A stretch of DNA of 36,266 nt from Hydrogenophilus sp. (GTDB taxonomy: Bacteria > Pseudomonadota > Gammaproteobacteria > Burkholderiales > Thiobacillaceae), in NCBI GenBank assembly GCA_020692235.1, contig JAIMKU010000016.1, positions 571 to 36,836 of the forward strand, given 5' to 3'. A program made the translations under genes and the position numbers. Each line of letters opens with the position of its first letter. The stretch's first letter is position 1. Under the pieces are notes generated by a model that saw only the letters and a list, made by a program, of their open reading frames with translations, searched no databases and had not been told where the DNA came from. Of the stretch, positions 1-7,139 are shown piece after piece.

Positions 1-3
1 TTC

Positions 4-79
4 TGGCTCCACGACCTGGGCTCGAACCAGGGACACACGGATTAACAGTCCGTTGCTCTACCAACTGAGCTATCGGGGA
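4..79 (-). tRNA. tRNA-Asn (GTT anticodon)
   Basis: The reverse complement folds as a 76-nt cloverleaf including an encoded CCA. The D arm is GCTC/GAGC, the anticodon stem ACGGA/TCCGT encloses loop CTGTTAA (anticodon GTT), and the T arm is CCTGG/CCAGG with TTCGAGC. The discriminator base is G. The acceptor stem (TCCCCGA/TCGTGGA) has one C-U mismatch at pair 4-69, which is unusual. The gene has its own promoter just upstream at 94-122. Confidence 0.95.
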
Positions 80-93
80 ATTGAGAGGTCGCA

Positions 94-122
94 ATCTTAC
101 TGACGGTGAGGCCTCAGGTCAA
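94..122 (-). promoter_or_regulatory. Promoter of tRNA-Asn
   Basis: On the minus strand TTGACC (117-122) and TAAGAT (94-99) are separated by exactly 17 bp, about 15 nt upstream of the mature tRNA 5' end. The placement is typical of a sigma-70 promoter for a stable RNA. Confidence 0.6.
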
Positions 123-153
123 TATGAAGACTAGGTATTCGAGACAATTTAGA

Positions 154-184
154 TCGGTTGGCCGGCTAGTCTTGCGGTAACCGA
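154..184. repeat. Imperfect hairpin downstream of the hfq-like gene
   Basis: TCGGTT (154-159) and AACCGA (179-184) are complementary, with a short inner CCG/CGG pairing. It lies just after the stop of the minus-strand hfq-like gene and could end its transcript. No T-run follows on either strand, so it is at best a weak terminator. Confidence 0.25.
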
Positions 185-186
185 GA

Positions 187-447
187 TTATTCTGCGCTTG
201 GGCTTGGGGCGCGTGATGCCGGCCGGGTCGTGACAGTCACTTGTCGCGCCGGGGATACGGTGGAGATGGCATGTTTGAAAATGGCTTGCACGGCTTGGTC
301 GTTGCCCCGCAGCAGGACCATGTATTGGTCGAAGGATTCAATGCGGCCTACCAACTTGATGCCGTTTACCAGAAAGATGGAGATCGCGGTGTGTTCTTTT
401 CGCAGGGTGTTGAGAAATACATCCTGAAGGTTTTGTCGTTCGTTCAT
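187..447 (-). CDS. hfq: Hfq-like RNA chaperone (Sm-like protein)
   Basis: The 86-residue protein matches the Hfq Sm fold. It has the N-terminal helix [14 protein letters not shown], the Sm1 segment [11 protein letters not shown] followed by ESFDQY, and the Sm2 segment [12 protein letters not shown]. The proximal-face residues (Q of LQD, the FDQ motif and the KH of FKHAIS) are present. It differs from canonical Hfq. The turn before FKH reads [12 protein letters not shown], two residues longer than the usual LL(K/R)NTVxQMV, and the usual LQGQ is LVGR. The tail after the Sm core is short and rich in Thr, Arg, Pro and Ser. I chose the ATG at 445-447 because it gives the family N-terminus; an upstream in-frame TTG (478-480) would add 11 unrelated residues. 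No strong ribosome binding site is visible. It stands alone beside tRNA-Asn rather than in the usual hfq neighbourhood, so it may be a second copy. Confidence 0.8.
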   Translation of the reverse strand: MNERQNLQDVFLNTLRKEHTAISIFLVNGIKLVGRIESFDQYMVLLRGNDQAVQAIFKHAISTVSPARQVTVTTRPASRAPSPSAE

Positions 448-462
448 AATGAATTGAATGGT

Positions 463-491
463 GGTATAGCCGGGGCGCAATCATAGCACAA
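463..491 (-). promoter_or_regulatory. Candidate promoter of the hfq-like gene
   Basis: On the minus strand TTGTGC (486-491) and TATACC (463-468) are spaced by 17 bp. The predicted start lies near 456, only about 9 nt before the ATG, which would explain the missing Shine-Dalgarno sequence. The match is moderate. Confidence 0.3.
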
Positions 492-566
492 CGCCTATAT
501 TGGACTTGGGAATCCCATCTCTTTCGTTTGTGTTGGGCGGTAGTTTTTTGAGCTTGATCTAGGACG

Positions 567-1490
567 ATGAAATACAAGGACTATTACAAGGTTTTGGGCG
601 TACCTCGCGAGGCGAGCGTGGATGAAATCAAGAAGGCGTATCGCCGCCTGGCGCGGAAGTATCACCCCGACGTGTCCAAGGAAAAGGATGCCGAGGAGCG
701 TTTCAAGGCCGTTAATGAGGCCAATGAGGTGCTGGGCGACGCGGAGAAGCGCGCCGCCTACGATCAGTTGGGCGATTATCGTGGTGGCCAGGAGTTCAGG
801 CCGCCGCCGGATTGGGGGGGCCGCTTTAACCAGGGCAATTTTTCGCAAGCCGATTTGGGCGGCATGGATCTATCCGATCTGTTTTCGCAAATGTTTGGGA
901 TGGGCGGCGGGGCGCATGGCCAGCGTCGAGGTTTCTCGGGTGGGATGCGCGGACGCGACGTCGAAGCGACGTTGCATCTATCCTTGGAGGAGGCCTTTCG
1001 CGGTGTCGAGAAAAGCCTGCAACTGGCTTCACCCGGTCAGGCGTCCAGGGCAGTGAAGGTACGGGTTCCGGCTGGCGTTCTGCCCGGCCGGCGACTTCGA
1101 GTGCGCGGTAAGGGCGAGGCATCCATGCACGGTCAAGCGGGCGATTTGTTGTTGCAAGTGGCGATCGACCCGCATCCTCTGTTCCGGTTGGACGGGAAGG
1201 ATTTGCTCATCGATCTGCCGGTGATGCCTTGGGAGGCTGTGCTGGGGACCTCGGTCACGGTGCCCGCGCCCAGCGGTAATGTACGGGTACGGATTCCAGG
1301 TGGCTCTAAGGCGGGGCAGAAGATGCGCTTGCCCGGCAAGGGAATGCCGGATGCAAGCCGCGATGGCGATTTATACGTGATTGTGCAAATCGGCGTACCG
1401 CCTCAGGTTAGCGAGGGGGAACGGACATTGTATGAACAACTGGCAAAATTGAATCGCTTCGATCCCCGCCCGAAGTTCCCCAGGGATTGA
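567..1490 (+). CDS. cbpA: DnaJ-family co-chaperone, CbpA type
   Basis: This 307-residue protein has an N-terminal J domain (residues 1-65) with the HPD motif at 33-35, which stimulates DnaK ATPase. A Gly/Phe/Met-rich linker with [18 protein letters not shown] follows, then the two C-terminal beta-sandwich substrate-binding domains (about 130-300). The four-repeat zinc finger of DnaJ is absent, which places it with CbpA rather than DnaJ; a canonical dnaJ occurs separately at 15678. CbpA binds curved DNA and acts as a DnaK partner in related bacteria. The ATG is preceded by AGGA. It converges on the PPIase gene. The modulator gene cbpM, often found downstream, is not present. Confidence 0.92.
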   Translation: MKYKDYYKVLGVPREASVDEIKKAYRRLARKYHPDVSKEKDAEERFKAVNEANEVLGDAEKRAAYDQLGDYRGGQEFRPPPDWGGRFNQGNFSQADLGGMDLSDLFSQMFGMGGGAHGQRRGFSGGMRGRDVEATLHLSLEEAFRGVEKSLQLASPGQASRAVKVRVPAGVLPGRRLRVRGKGEASMHGQAGDLLLQVAIDPHPLFRLDGKDLLIDLPVMPWEAVLGTSVTVPAPSGNVRVRIPGGSKAGQKMRLPGKGMPDASRDGDLYVIVQIGVPPQVSEGERTLYEQLAKLNRFDPRPKFPRD

Positions 1491-1494
1491 TTCG

Positions 1495-1511
1495 CCCAGG
1501 TCCGCCCTGGG
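1495..1511. terminator. Hairpin between convergent cbpA and PPIase genes
   Basis: CCCAGG (1495-1500), loop TCCGC, and CCTGGG (1506-1511) form a perfect 6-bp stem in the 47-nt gap between two convergent genes. The position suggests transcription termination for both, but no T-run follows, so this is an inference. Confidence 0.35.
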
Positions 1512-1537
1512 TACTGTCAGGCGGGTGTCGGCGGCGT

Positions 1538-2428
1538 TTATTTTGTTGCTGGTGCCGCAGCCTTGGTCTCGACTGCCGCCTTGGCGGCGGGGAGATCGAT
1601 CTTGGCCTTGTCGCGCAAACCGGCAAGGTAATTACGGACGTCTTCCTGTAATAGCTTGTTGGCGATCCGGTCCTTGAGTTGGTCGAGCGGTGGGAAGGCC
1701 AGCTTGCGGGTATCTTGCAACTGAACGACATGCCAGCCGAACTGGGTCTTGACCGGCGTCTTGGTGGTTTCACCCTTCTTTAGGCCAGTCATGGCGGCGG
1801 AGTATTCCGGCACCAGGTTGGCGGGCGCCATCCAACCCAGGTCGCCGCCCTTGGCGGTCGAACCGGGGTCCTTGGAGTATTTCTTGGCCAGGCCCTCGAA
1901 TTTGGCCGGCTTTTTGCCGCTCAGCTTGGCGATAATCTCTTTGGCCAGTTTTTCATTGTCAACCAGGATATGGCGGGTGTGGTACTCGGTGTCGCCCATC
2001 TTGGCCTTGAACTTGTCGTATTCGGCCTTGATCTTGTCCTCCGGCACCACGTGGCTTTTGGCATAGTTTTCCAACAGCACTTTGCCGAGGATGTCTTTGC
2101 GTTGCAGGTCGAGCAGTGCCTGTACCGGCTCCGGCTTGTCCAGGCCCAGCTTGACGGCTTCCTGGGACAATAATTCGGTGCTAATCAGTACCTCCAGGAC
2201 GTTTTCATCGGTTGGGCTTCGGCCGGTACGGCTAAGGTCGCCGCGCGCGACATCGGCATATAAGTGGGTGATTGCCACGCCGTTGACGGTAGCGATAGGC
2301 CCGTTGTCGGCTGGCTTTGCCTCTTGCTTGGCGGTGGGGACCGCCGTCATGGCGTCGTCGGCCGCGAGGGTGGGCAGGGTGAGTGTGGCCAGTCCGGCCA
2401 GGATGAGGCTCTGAAGCAGTTTGTTCAT
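1538..2428 (-). CDS. Periplasmic peptidyl-prolyl cis-trans isomerase, parvulin (PpiC/SurA) family
   Basis: The 296-residue protein starts with a signal peptide (MNKLLQSLILAGLATLTLP, likely cleaved near residue 22), so it is expected in the periplasm. A SurA-like N-terminal region (about 40-140) precedes one parvulin domain at about 150-240, with EYHTRHILV, GGDLGWM and FGWHVVQL as the family signatures. The C-terminus is a Lys/Ala-rich tail. The family helps outer membrane and secreted proteins fold by isomerising prolyl bonds. It is the last gene of the run yciB-yciI-bolA-PPIase, about 24 nt after bolA, an order seen in many betaproteobacteria. It has one parvulin domain where SurA has two. 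Confidence 0.9.
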   Translation of the reverse strand: MNKLLQSLILAGLATLTLPTLAADDAMTAVPTAKQEAKPADNGPIATVNGVAITHLYADVARGDLSRTGRSPTDENVLEVLISTELLSQEAVKLGLDKPEPVQALLDLQRKDILGKVLLENYAKSHVVPEDKIKAEYDKFKAKMGDTEYHTRHILVDNEKLAKEIIAKLSGKKPAKFEGLAKKYSKDPGSTAKGGDLGWMAPANLVPEYSAAMTGLKKGETTKTPVKTQFGWHVVQLQDTRKLAFPPLDQLKDRIANKLLQEDVRNYLAGLRDKAKIDLPAAKAAVETKAAAPATK

Positions 2429-2452
2429 TTTTAGTCCTGTGGTTGTTAAACG

Positions 2453-2719
2453 TTAAAGTTCTTCGGGGGCGAAGGCTGAGATGCTCAGTGCGTGAATTTG
2501 TTCCTGCATCATGTCACCAAGGGCTTGATAGATCGCGCGGTGGCGGGCGACCGTGTTCATCGCCTTGAATTGCTCGGATACGATGACCAGGCGATAGTGG
2601 CCGCCTCCGCCCGCTGCCCCGCTGTGCCCGGCATGAAGGGCGCTTTCGTCGGTCAGGTCCAGGCGCTGAGGTTCCAGTACCGCCAGCTTCTCTTTGATGA
2701 GTTCGAGTGTCGTGTTCAA
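2453..2719 (-). CDS. bolA: BolA family protein
   Basis: With the TTG start at 2717-2719 the product is 88 residues, the usual BolA size. It has the N-terminal helix [10 protein letters not shown], the segment [11 protein letters not shown] with conserved histidines, the glycine-rich [12 protein letters not shown] strand, and the C-terminal [11 protein letters not shown] / IHALSISAF signature. BolA proteins work with monothiol glutaredoxins in iron-sulfur cluster handling and as DNA-binding regulators. The TTG is supported by AAGAAGG 7 nt upstream and by the TTGA overlap with the yciI stop (2716-2718), which implies translational coupling. A longer reading from 2797 has no homologous N-terminus. 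Confidence 0.88.
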   Translation of the reverse strand: MNTTLELIKEKLAVLEPQRLDLTDESALHAGHSGAAGGGGHYRLVIVSEQFKAMNTVARHRAIYQALGDMMQEQIHALSISAFAPEEL

Positions 2720-3021
2720 GGCAGTACCTTCTTGAAGGGGTTGACGCTGACCCGGCGATAAACGCCGGCCGCGACGTAGGGATCGGCATCGGCCCATGCC
2801 CGCGCAGCGGCCAGGTCGGTAAAGGCGGCGACGATCAGACTACCGGAAAATCCAGCCGGGCCGGGGTCCGGGCTGTCGATCGTCGGGAATGGTCCAGCCA
2901 GCAGCAAACGGCCTTCGCTTTGAAGTGCTTTCAGCCGCTCCAGGTGTTGCGGCCGTGCCGCCAAGCGCTTTTCTAAACTGTCTGGAACGTCCTCGCCGAC
3001 GATGGCGTAGAACAGGCTCAT
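2716..3021 (-). CDS. yciI: YciI-like protein
   Basis: The 101-residue protein is a compact alpha-beta fold of the YciI/ferredoxin-like family: [18 protein letters not shown], then [23 protein letters not shown], then [22 protein letters not shown] and [14 protein letters not shown]. The His and Asp residues in the RPxHLxRL and ADADPY motifs match the family's putative active-site cleft. Its exact reaction is unknown. Start and stop overlap the neighbours (ATGA with yciB, TTGA with bolA), so the three are co-translated. The linkage to yciB and bolA is common in beta- and gammaproteobacteria. Confidence 0.88.
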   Translation of the reverse strand: MSLFYAIVGEDVPDSLEKRLAARPQHLERLKALQSEGRLLLAGPFPTIDSPDPGPAGFSGSLIVAAFTDLAAARAWADADPYVAAGVYRRVSVNPFKKVLP

Positions 3022-3620
3022 GGTGTTTCTTTCATGTGCCGGGATAGATAAACGCCCTGCATCAAGATGAAAACCAGCATCAGGCCCAGGGTGCCGAACA
3101 TCTTGAAGTTGACCCAGGTATCGGTGCTGTACGAGAACGCCACGAACAGGTTGACCGCCCCGAGTACGGTGAAAAATGCGGCCCAGCCAAGATTGAGCCG
3201 AACCCAGATCGGGTCGGGCAGACTAAGCTGTTTTTCCATCATCATGCGAATGAGATTCCGTTCGAACAGGACGGGTCCCAGGCCTAGCGTCAGGGCGAAT
3301 AACCAATACAGGACAGTGGGTTTCCACTTGATGATGTTTTCATCATGCAGCAGCAAGGTGGCGCCGCCGAATACGGTAATTAAACCAAAGGAAAGCCATA
3401 ACATGCCATCGACCTTGTGATGTTTCAGAGCGCTCCAGGCGATCTGAACGCAAGTAGCCAGGATGGCGACCAAGGTCGCCAGAAAGACGCCGGGTTTGGC
3501 CGCGCCGAGGTCGATGCCGAGGCCGCTCAGCAAGCTTATGGCCAGTTGCGGATGAGACTCACCAAGCTGGTAAGCGATGAAGAATAGGACGACTGGGAAT
3601 AGATCGAACAGCAGTTTCAT
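3018..3620 (-). CDS. yciB: Inner membrane septation protein A (YciB/IspZ)
   Basis: The 200-residue polytopic membrane protein begins [18 protein letters not shown], the hallmark of the YciB/IspZ family, and has about five to six hydrophobic segments. Family motifs [31 protein letters not shown] and LNLGWAAFF are clear. In enterobacteria YciB contributes to envelope integrity and cell division and interacts with elongation and division proteins. It is the first gene of the four-gene minus-strand run and overlaps yciI by ATGA. Confidence 0.92.
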   Translation of the reverse strand: MKLLFDLFPVVLFFIAYQLGESHPQLAISLLSGLGIDLGAAKPGVFLATLVAILATCVQIAWSALKHHKVDGMLWLSFGLITVFGGATLLLHDENIIKWKPTVLYWLFALTLGLGPVLFERNLIRMMMEKQLSLPDPIWVRLNLGWAAFFTVLGAVNLFVAFSYSTDTWVNFKMFGTLGLMLVFILMQGVYLSRHMKETP

Positions 3621-3679
3621 AAGGTTATTATGGCGACAACGCGGCGCTCGTTAGTGAGTCAGCGTGCATTTTGCTATGA

Positions 3680-4537
3680 TTGGCCGCATGTCCTCAAGTT
3701 CATTTCTGTGTGATTTTCGACCTGCATAGCCATTCGACGGCCTCGGATGGCGTTCTTTCTCCCCCGGATTTGGTCAGTCGTGCCGCTCAACAGGGCGTCA
3801 ATGTCCTGGCCCTGACCGACCATGACGAGATCAGGGGCGTGTTCGCGGCCCGCGCCGCTGCGGCCGAGCATGGTATCGATCTGGTGGCCGGCGTTGAAAT
3901 ATCAGTGACCTGGTCCGGGCGCACGATACACATCGTCGGCTTGCGGGTTGATCCTGAGCATCCGGTGTTGCTCGAAGGTCTGCGCTGTAATCGCTCGGGG
4001 CGCCGAGATCGGGCGCAACGCATGGCGGATGCCCTGGCCGGCGCCGGTATACCTGGCTCAATGGCGGGCGCTTGTCTACTGGCCACAAACAAGGAACTGA
4101 TTAGTCGGACCCATTTCGCCCGGTTCATGGTTGAGCAGGGCTATGTAAAAAATATGAAAACGGTATTCAAAAAATTCCTGGTCCGGGGCAAACCCGGTTA
4201 TGTCAGTCATCAGTGGGCCGCCCTGGCCGATGCCATCGACTGGATACACGCGGCCGGTGGCGTGGCGGTACTGGCCCACCCGGGCCGCTATGAAATAGGC
4301 AAGGAAAAGATGGCCCTGCTGATGGCCGAGTTCAAGGAGTTGGGCGGCGAGGCCATCGAGGTCGTAACCGGCAGTCACACCCCCGACCAGGTGCCGGTGT
4401 TCGCCGCTTATGCCGAGCGCTATGCTTTACAAGCCTCGGTTGGCTCGGACTTTCATGCACCGGGTGAGGGCGGTAGGGAACTGGGCCGGCTGGCACCGTT
4501 GCCGGCGCACTGCATCCCGGTCTGGCAGGGCTGGTAA
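3680..4537 (+). CDS. rnm: PHP-domain phosphoesterase, RNase AM / Rnm (YciV) family
   Basis: The protein (up to 285 residues) opens with the PHP metal motif FDLHSHSTASDG, followed by LTDHDE, GVEIS, LAHPGRY and the C-terminal GSDFHAPGE. These supply the His/Asp/Glu ligands of the trinuclear metal site. The central FKKFLVRGKPGYV segment is typical of RNase AM, the 5'-3' exoribonuclease that trims rRNA and acts on 3',5'-bisphosphonucleotides. The start is uncertain. The frame can begin at TTG 3680 or GTG 3710; neither has a clear ribosome binding site, and homologues start a few residues before the FDLHSH motif. ATG codons at 3676 and 3688 are in another frame. It is divergent from yciB and leads a four-gene run with yciO, an M50 protease and trpS. 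Confidence 0.85.
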   Translation: MAACPQVHFCVIFDLHSHSTASDGVLSPPDLVSRAAQQGVNVLALTDHDEIRGVFAARAAAAEHGIDLVAGVEISVTWSGRTIHIVGLRVDPEHPVLLEGLRCNRSGRRDRAQRMADALAGAGIPGSMAGACLLATNKELISRTHFARFMVEQGYVKNMKTVFKKFLVRGKPGYVSHQWAALADAIDWIHAAGGVAVLAHPGRYEIGKEKMALLMAEFKELGGEAIEVVTGSHTPDQVPVFAAYAERYALQASVGSDFHAPGEGGRELGRLAPLPAHCIPVWQGW

Positions 4538-4541
4538 ACGC

Positions 4542-5171
4542 ATGGCCGAACTATTCCATGTCCACCCCGATAATCCACAGAGCCGCCTGTTGGCCGAGGC
4601 GGTCAGGATTCTGCGCGGCGGTGGCGTCATGGCCTACCCGACCGATTCTTCCTATGCCCTGGGCTGCATGATCGGCGACAAGGGCGGTATGGAGCGGATT
4701 CGTGCCATTCGCGGCGTCGACCAGAAACACCATTTCACACTGGTTTGCCGGGACCTGTCCGAGATCGCCAAATATGCCAAGGTCGATAATCGCCAGTACC
4801 GTCTTCTGAAGGCCGCCACGCCGGGACCCTTCACCTTTATCCTGGAGGCGACCAAGGAGGTGCCGCGCCGCCTGCAACACCCCAAGCGCAGCACGATCGG
4901 TCTGCGGGTGCCGGATAATGCCGTGGTGGTGGCGCTGCTGGCGGAACTCGGCGAGCCGATATTGTCCATGACCCTGGCGTTGCCGGGCGACGAAAGCCCG
5001 CTCGGTGATCCGAACGATATTCGTGACCGGCTGGAGCATCGGGTCGATATGATTATCGATGCCGGCCCTTGTTCATTGGAACCGACCACGGTGCTTGACA
5101 TGACCGGCGAGGCGCCGGAACTTCTTCGCCGTGGCCGTGGCGATCCGAAACTATTGGGTTTTGATGACTAA
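4542..5171 (+). CDS. yciO: YciO/Sua5/YrdC-family protein
   Basis: The 209-residue protein carries the YrdC fold: ILRGGGVMAYPTDSSYALGC (nucleotide-binding loop), IRGVDQKHHFTLVCRDLSEIAKYA, ATPGPFTFILEAT, RSTIGLRVPDN and DPNDIRDRLEHRVDMIIDAGPC. It lacks the C-terminal extension of full Sua5, so it matches YciO, a relative of the threonylcarbamoyl-AMP synthase TsaC. The YciO reaction is less certain than that of TsaC. The ATG at 4542 starts 4 nt after the rnm stop and gives the family N-terminus; an upstream in-frame start at 4410 lies inside rnm. The stop shares one base with the next start (TAATG). Confidence 0.88.
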   Translation: MAELFHVHPDNPQSRLLAEAVRILRGGGVMAYPTDSSYALGCMIGDKGGMERIRAIRGVDQKHHFTLVCRDLSEIAKYAKVDNRQYRLLKAATPGPFTFILEATKEVPRRLQHPKRSTIGLRVPDNAVVVALLAELGEPILSMTLALPGDESPLGDPNDIRDRLEHRVDMIIDAGPCSLEPTTVLDMTGEAPELLRRGRGDPKLLGFDD

Positions 5172-5815
5172 TGGAACTCACCTTGATTCAGAAAATCGTG
5201 GTCTTCGCCATTCCGGTGATCTTTGCCATCACCCTGCACGAGGCCGCCCACGGCTATGCCGCGCTGCGCTTTGGTGACCGCACGGCGAAGATGCTGGGGC
5301 GCATCACCCTGAACCCGCTCAAACACATCGACCCAATCGGCACGATCCTGGTGCCGCTGATTACCTACCTGGCGGGTGGCATCCTGTTCGGCTGGGCCAA
5401 ACCGGTGCCGGTCAATTTCGGCAATCTGCGGCGGCCCAAACAGGACATGTTCTGGGTTGCAGCGGCGGGGCCGGGGGCCAATATCCTGATGGCCCTGTTC
5501 TGGGGCGCGGTCATGAAGTTGGTACATATCCTGCCGCTGACCGATTATTCTCAGCCGTTGCTGCTGATGGGCGGGGCGGGGGTGACCATCAATGCCGTCC
5601 TGGCTGCGCTCAATCTGCTGCCGATCCCGCCGCTCGACGGCGGTCGCGTCGCCGTCAGTTTGCTACCGTCGCGCTGGGCCTATGGCCTGGCTAGAATCGA
5701 GCCTTATGGCCTGTTTATCCTGATTGCCCTGATCTTCACCGGCTTGCTGAGCGCCTTTATCGGCCCGGTTTACTCGGCGATAGAGCAACTCACCTATTTT
5801 GTTTTCGGACTCTGA
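5171..5815 (+). CDS. Site-2 protease family (M50) zinc metalloprotease
   Basis: The 214-residue membrane protein has the zinc-binding HEAAH motif at residues 23-27 inside the first transmembrane segment. The third-ligand region NLLPIPPLDGGRV (Asp156) is in a later one, the standard layout of the compact, PDZ-less M50 group. About five hydrophobic helices are visible. Such proteases are predicted to cut within the membrane, but the substrate of this subgroup is unknown. The start overlaps the yciO stop by one base and trpS follows 9 nt after the stop, so these genes probably share one mRNA. The conserved pairing with trpS in betaproteobacteria is not explained by a known function. Confidence 0.88.
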   Translation: MELTLIQKIVVFAIPVIFAITLHEAAHGYAALRFGDRTAKMLGRITLNPLKHIDPIGTILVPLITYLAGGILFGWAKPVPVNFGNLRRPKQDMFWVAAAGPGANILMALFWGAVMKLVHILPLTDYSQPLLLMGGAGVTINAVLAALNLLPIPPLDGGRVAVSLLPSRWAYGLARIEPYGLFILIALIFTGLLSAFIGPVYSAIEQLTYFVFGL

Positions 5816-5824
5816 TTAAAGACC

Positions 5825-7027
5825 ATGTATGTAGACCGCGTCCTATCCGGAATGCGCCCCACCGGAAGCTTGCATCTGGGGCATTACCACGGCGTGCTCA
5901 AAAACTGGGTCAGACTCCAGCATGAGTTCGAGTGCCTGTTCTTCGTGGCCGACTGGCATGCCTTGACCACCCACTACGACAGCCCCGGCGACATCGAGGA
6001 CAGCGTGTGGCAGATGGTGATCGACTGGCTGGCGGCCGGGGTCGACCCCACAAAGTCCACATTGTTCATCCAGTCCAAGGTGATCGAACACGCCGAACTG
6101 CACCTGTTGCTGTCAATGATGACGCCGCTGGGTTGGTTGGAACGGGTGCCGACCTACAAGGACCAGCAGGAAAAGCTGACCGAGAAGGATTTGTCCACCT
6201 ACGGTTTTCTCGGCTATCCATTGCTGCAATCGGCCGACATCCTGATCTATCGTGCCAACCAGGTGCCGGTGGGTGAGGACCAGGTGCCGCATATCGAGTT
6301 CGCCCGCGAGATCGCCCGCCGCTTCAATCATCTATATGGCAAGGAGCCGGGGTATGAGGAAAAGGCCGAGGCGGCGGTAAAGCACTTGGGCGGCAAGAAG
6401 GCCAAGCTGTATCGGGATTTGCGTACTCGCTACCAGCAGTCGGGCGACGAGGCTGCGCTGGATTCGGCGCGGGCCCTGCTTGGCGAAACCCAGAACCTCA
6501 GTCTGGGCGACAGGGAACGACTGTATGGCTACCTGGAAGGCGGCGGCAAGATGATCCTGACCGAGCCCCAGGCGCTGCTGACCGAGGCATCCAAGATGCC
6601 AGGTCTGGACGGCCAGAAGATGTCCAAGTCCTATGGCAATGCCATCGCCTTGCGGGAAGAACCGGACATGGTGGTTAAGAAAATTCGCACCATGCCGACC
6701 GACCCGGCGCGGGTGCGGCGTACCGATCCCGGTTCGCCGGACAGATGTCCGGTCTGGCAATTCCATCAGGTGTATTCAAGCCCCGATGTCCGGGACTGGG
6801 TCCACCAGGGCTGTATCAGCGCCGGCATCGGCTGCATCGAGTGCAAGCAACCGGTGATCGACGGGGTGCTGAAAGAATTGGCGCCGATCCAGGCCCGTGC
6901 CCAGGCCTTGACCGAAGACCTCGATACGGTAAAGAACATCATCGCCGATGGTTGCGACAAGGCCCGCGATCTGGCCCGCGAAACGATGCGCGATGTGCGC
7001 GAAGCGATGGGGTTGAACTTCGGCTGA
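5825..7027 (+). CDS. trpS: Tryptophanyl-tRNA synthetase
   Basis: This class I aminoacyl-tRNA synthetase of 400 residues has the HIGH-type motif HLGH (17-20) in SGMRPTGSLHLGHYHG, the YPLLQSADIL and VPVGEDQVPH segments that bind tryptophan and AMP, and KMSKS at 265-269. It charges tRNA-Trp with tryptophan in the cytoplasm. It is about 65 residues longer than the E. coli type. The extra stretch (roughly 178-250, with YRDLRTRYQQSGDE and LSLGDRERLYGYLEGG) sits before KMSKS, as in the extended beta/gammaproteobacterial form. It closes the rnm-yciO-M50-trpS run and is followed by a strong terminator at 7066-7101. Confidence 0.96.
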   Translation: MYVDRVLSGMRPTGSLHLGHYHGVLKNWVRLQHEFECLFFVADWHALTTHYDSPGDIEDSVWQMVIDWLAAGVDPTKSTLFIQSKVIEHAELHLLLSMMTPLGWLERVPTYKDQQEKLTEKDLSTYGFLGYPLLQSADILIYRANQVPVGEDQVPHIEFAREIARRFNHLYGKEPGYEEKAEAAVKHLGGKKAKLYRDLRTRYQQSGDEAALDSARALLGETQNLSLGDRERLYGYLEGGGKMILTEPQALLTEASKMPGLDGQKMSKSYGNAIALREEPDMVVKKIRTMPTDPARVRRTDPGSPDRCPVWQFHQVYSSPDVRDWVHQGCISAGIGCIECKQPVIDGVLKELAPIQARAQALTEDLDTVKNIIADGCDKARDLARETMRDVREAMGLNFG

Positions 7028-7065
7028 GGCGTGACAGTGACGGCATGACGCAGGTGCATGATATG

Positions 7066-7101
7066 AAAAAGGCGTGACCAGGAAACTGGTCACGCCTTTT
7101 T
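7066..7101. terminator. Bidirectional intrinsic terminator between trpS and rne
   Basis: GGCGTGACCA (7071-7080), loop GGAAAC and TGGTCACGCC (7087-7096) make a perfect 10-bp stem, flanked by five A on the left and five T on the right. Either strand therefore reads as a stem plus U-tract. It separates the convergent trpS and rne transcripts. Confidence 0.93.
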
Positions 7102-7139
7102 CGTTACCCCGTCACGCCTTCGCGTTACGGGGTTTGCTG

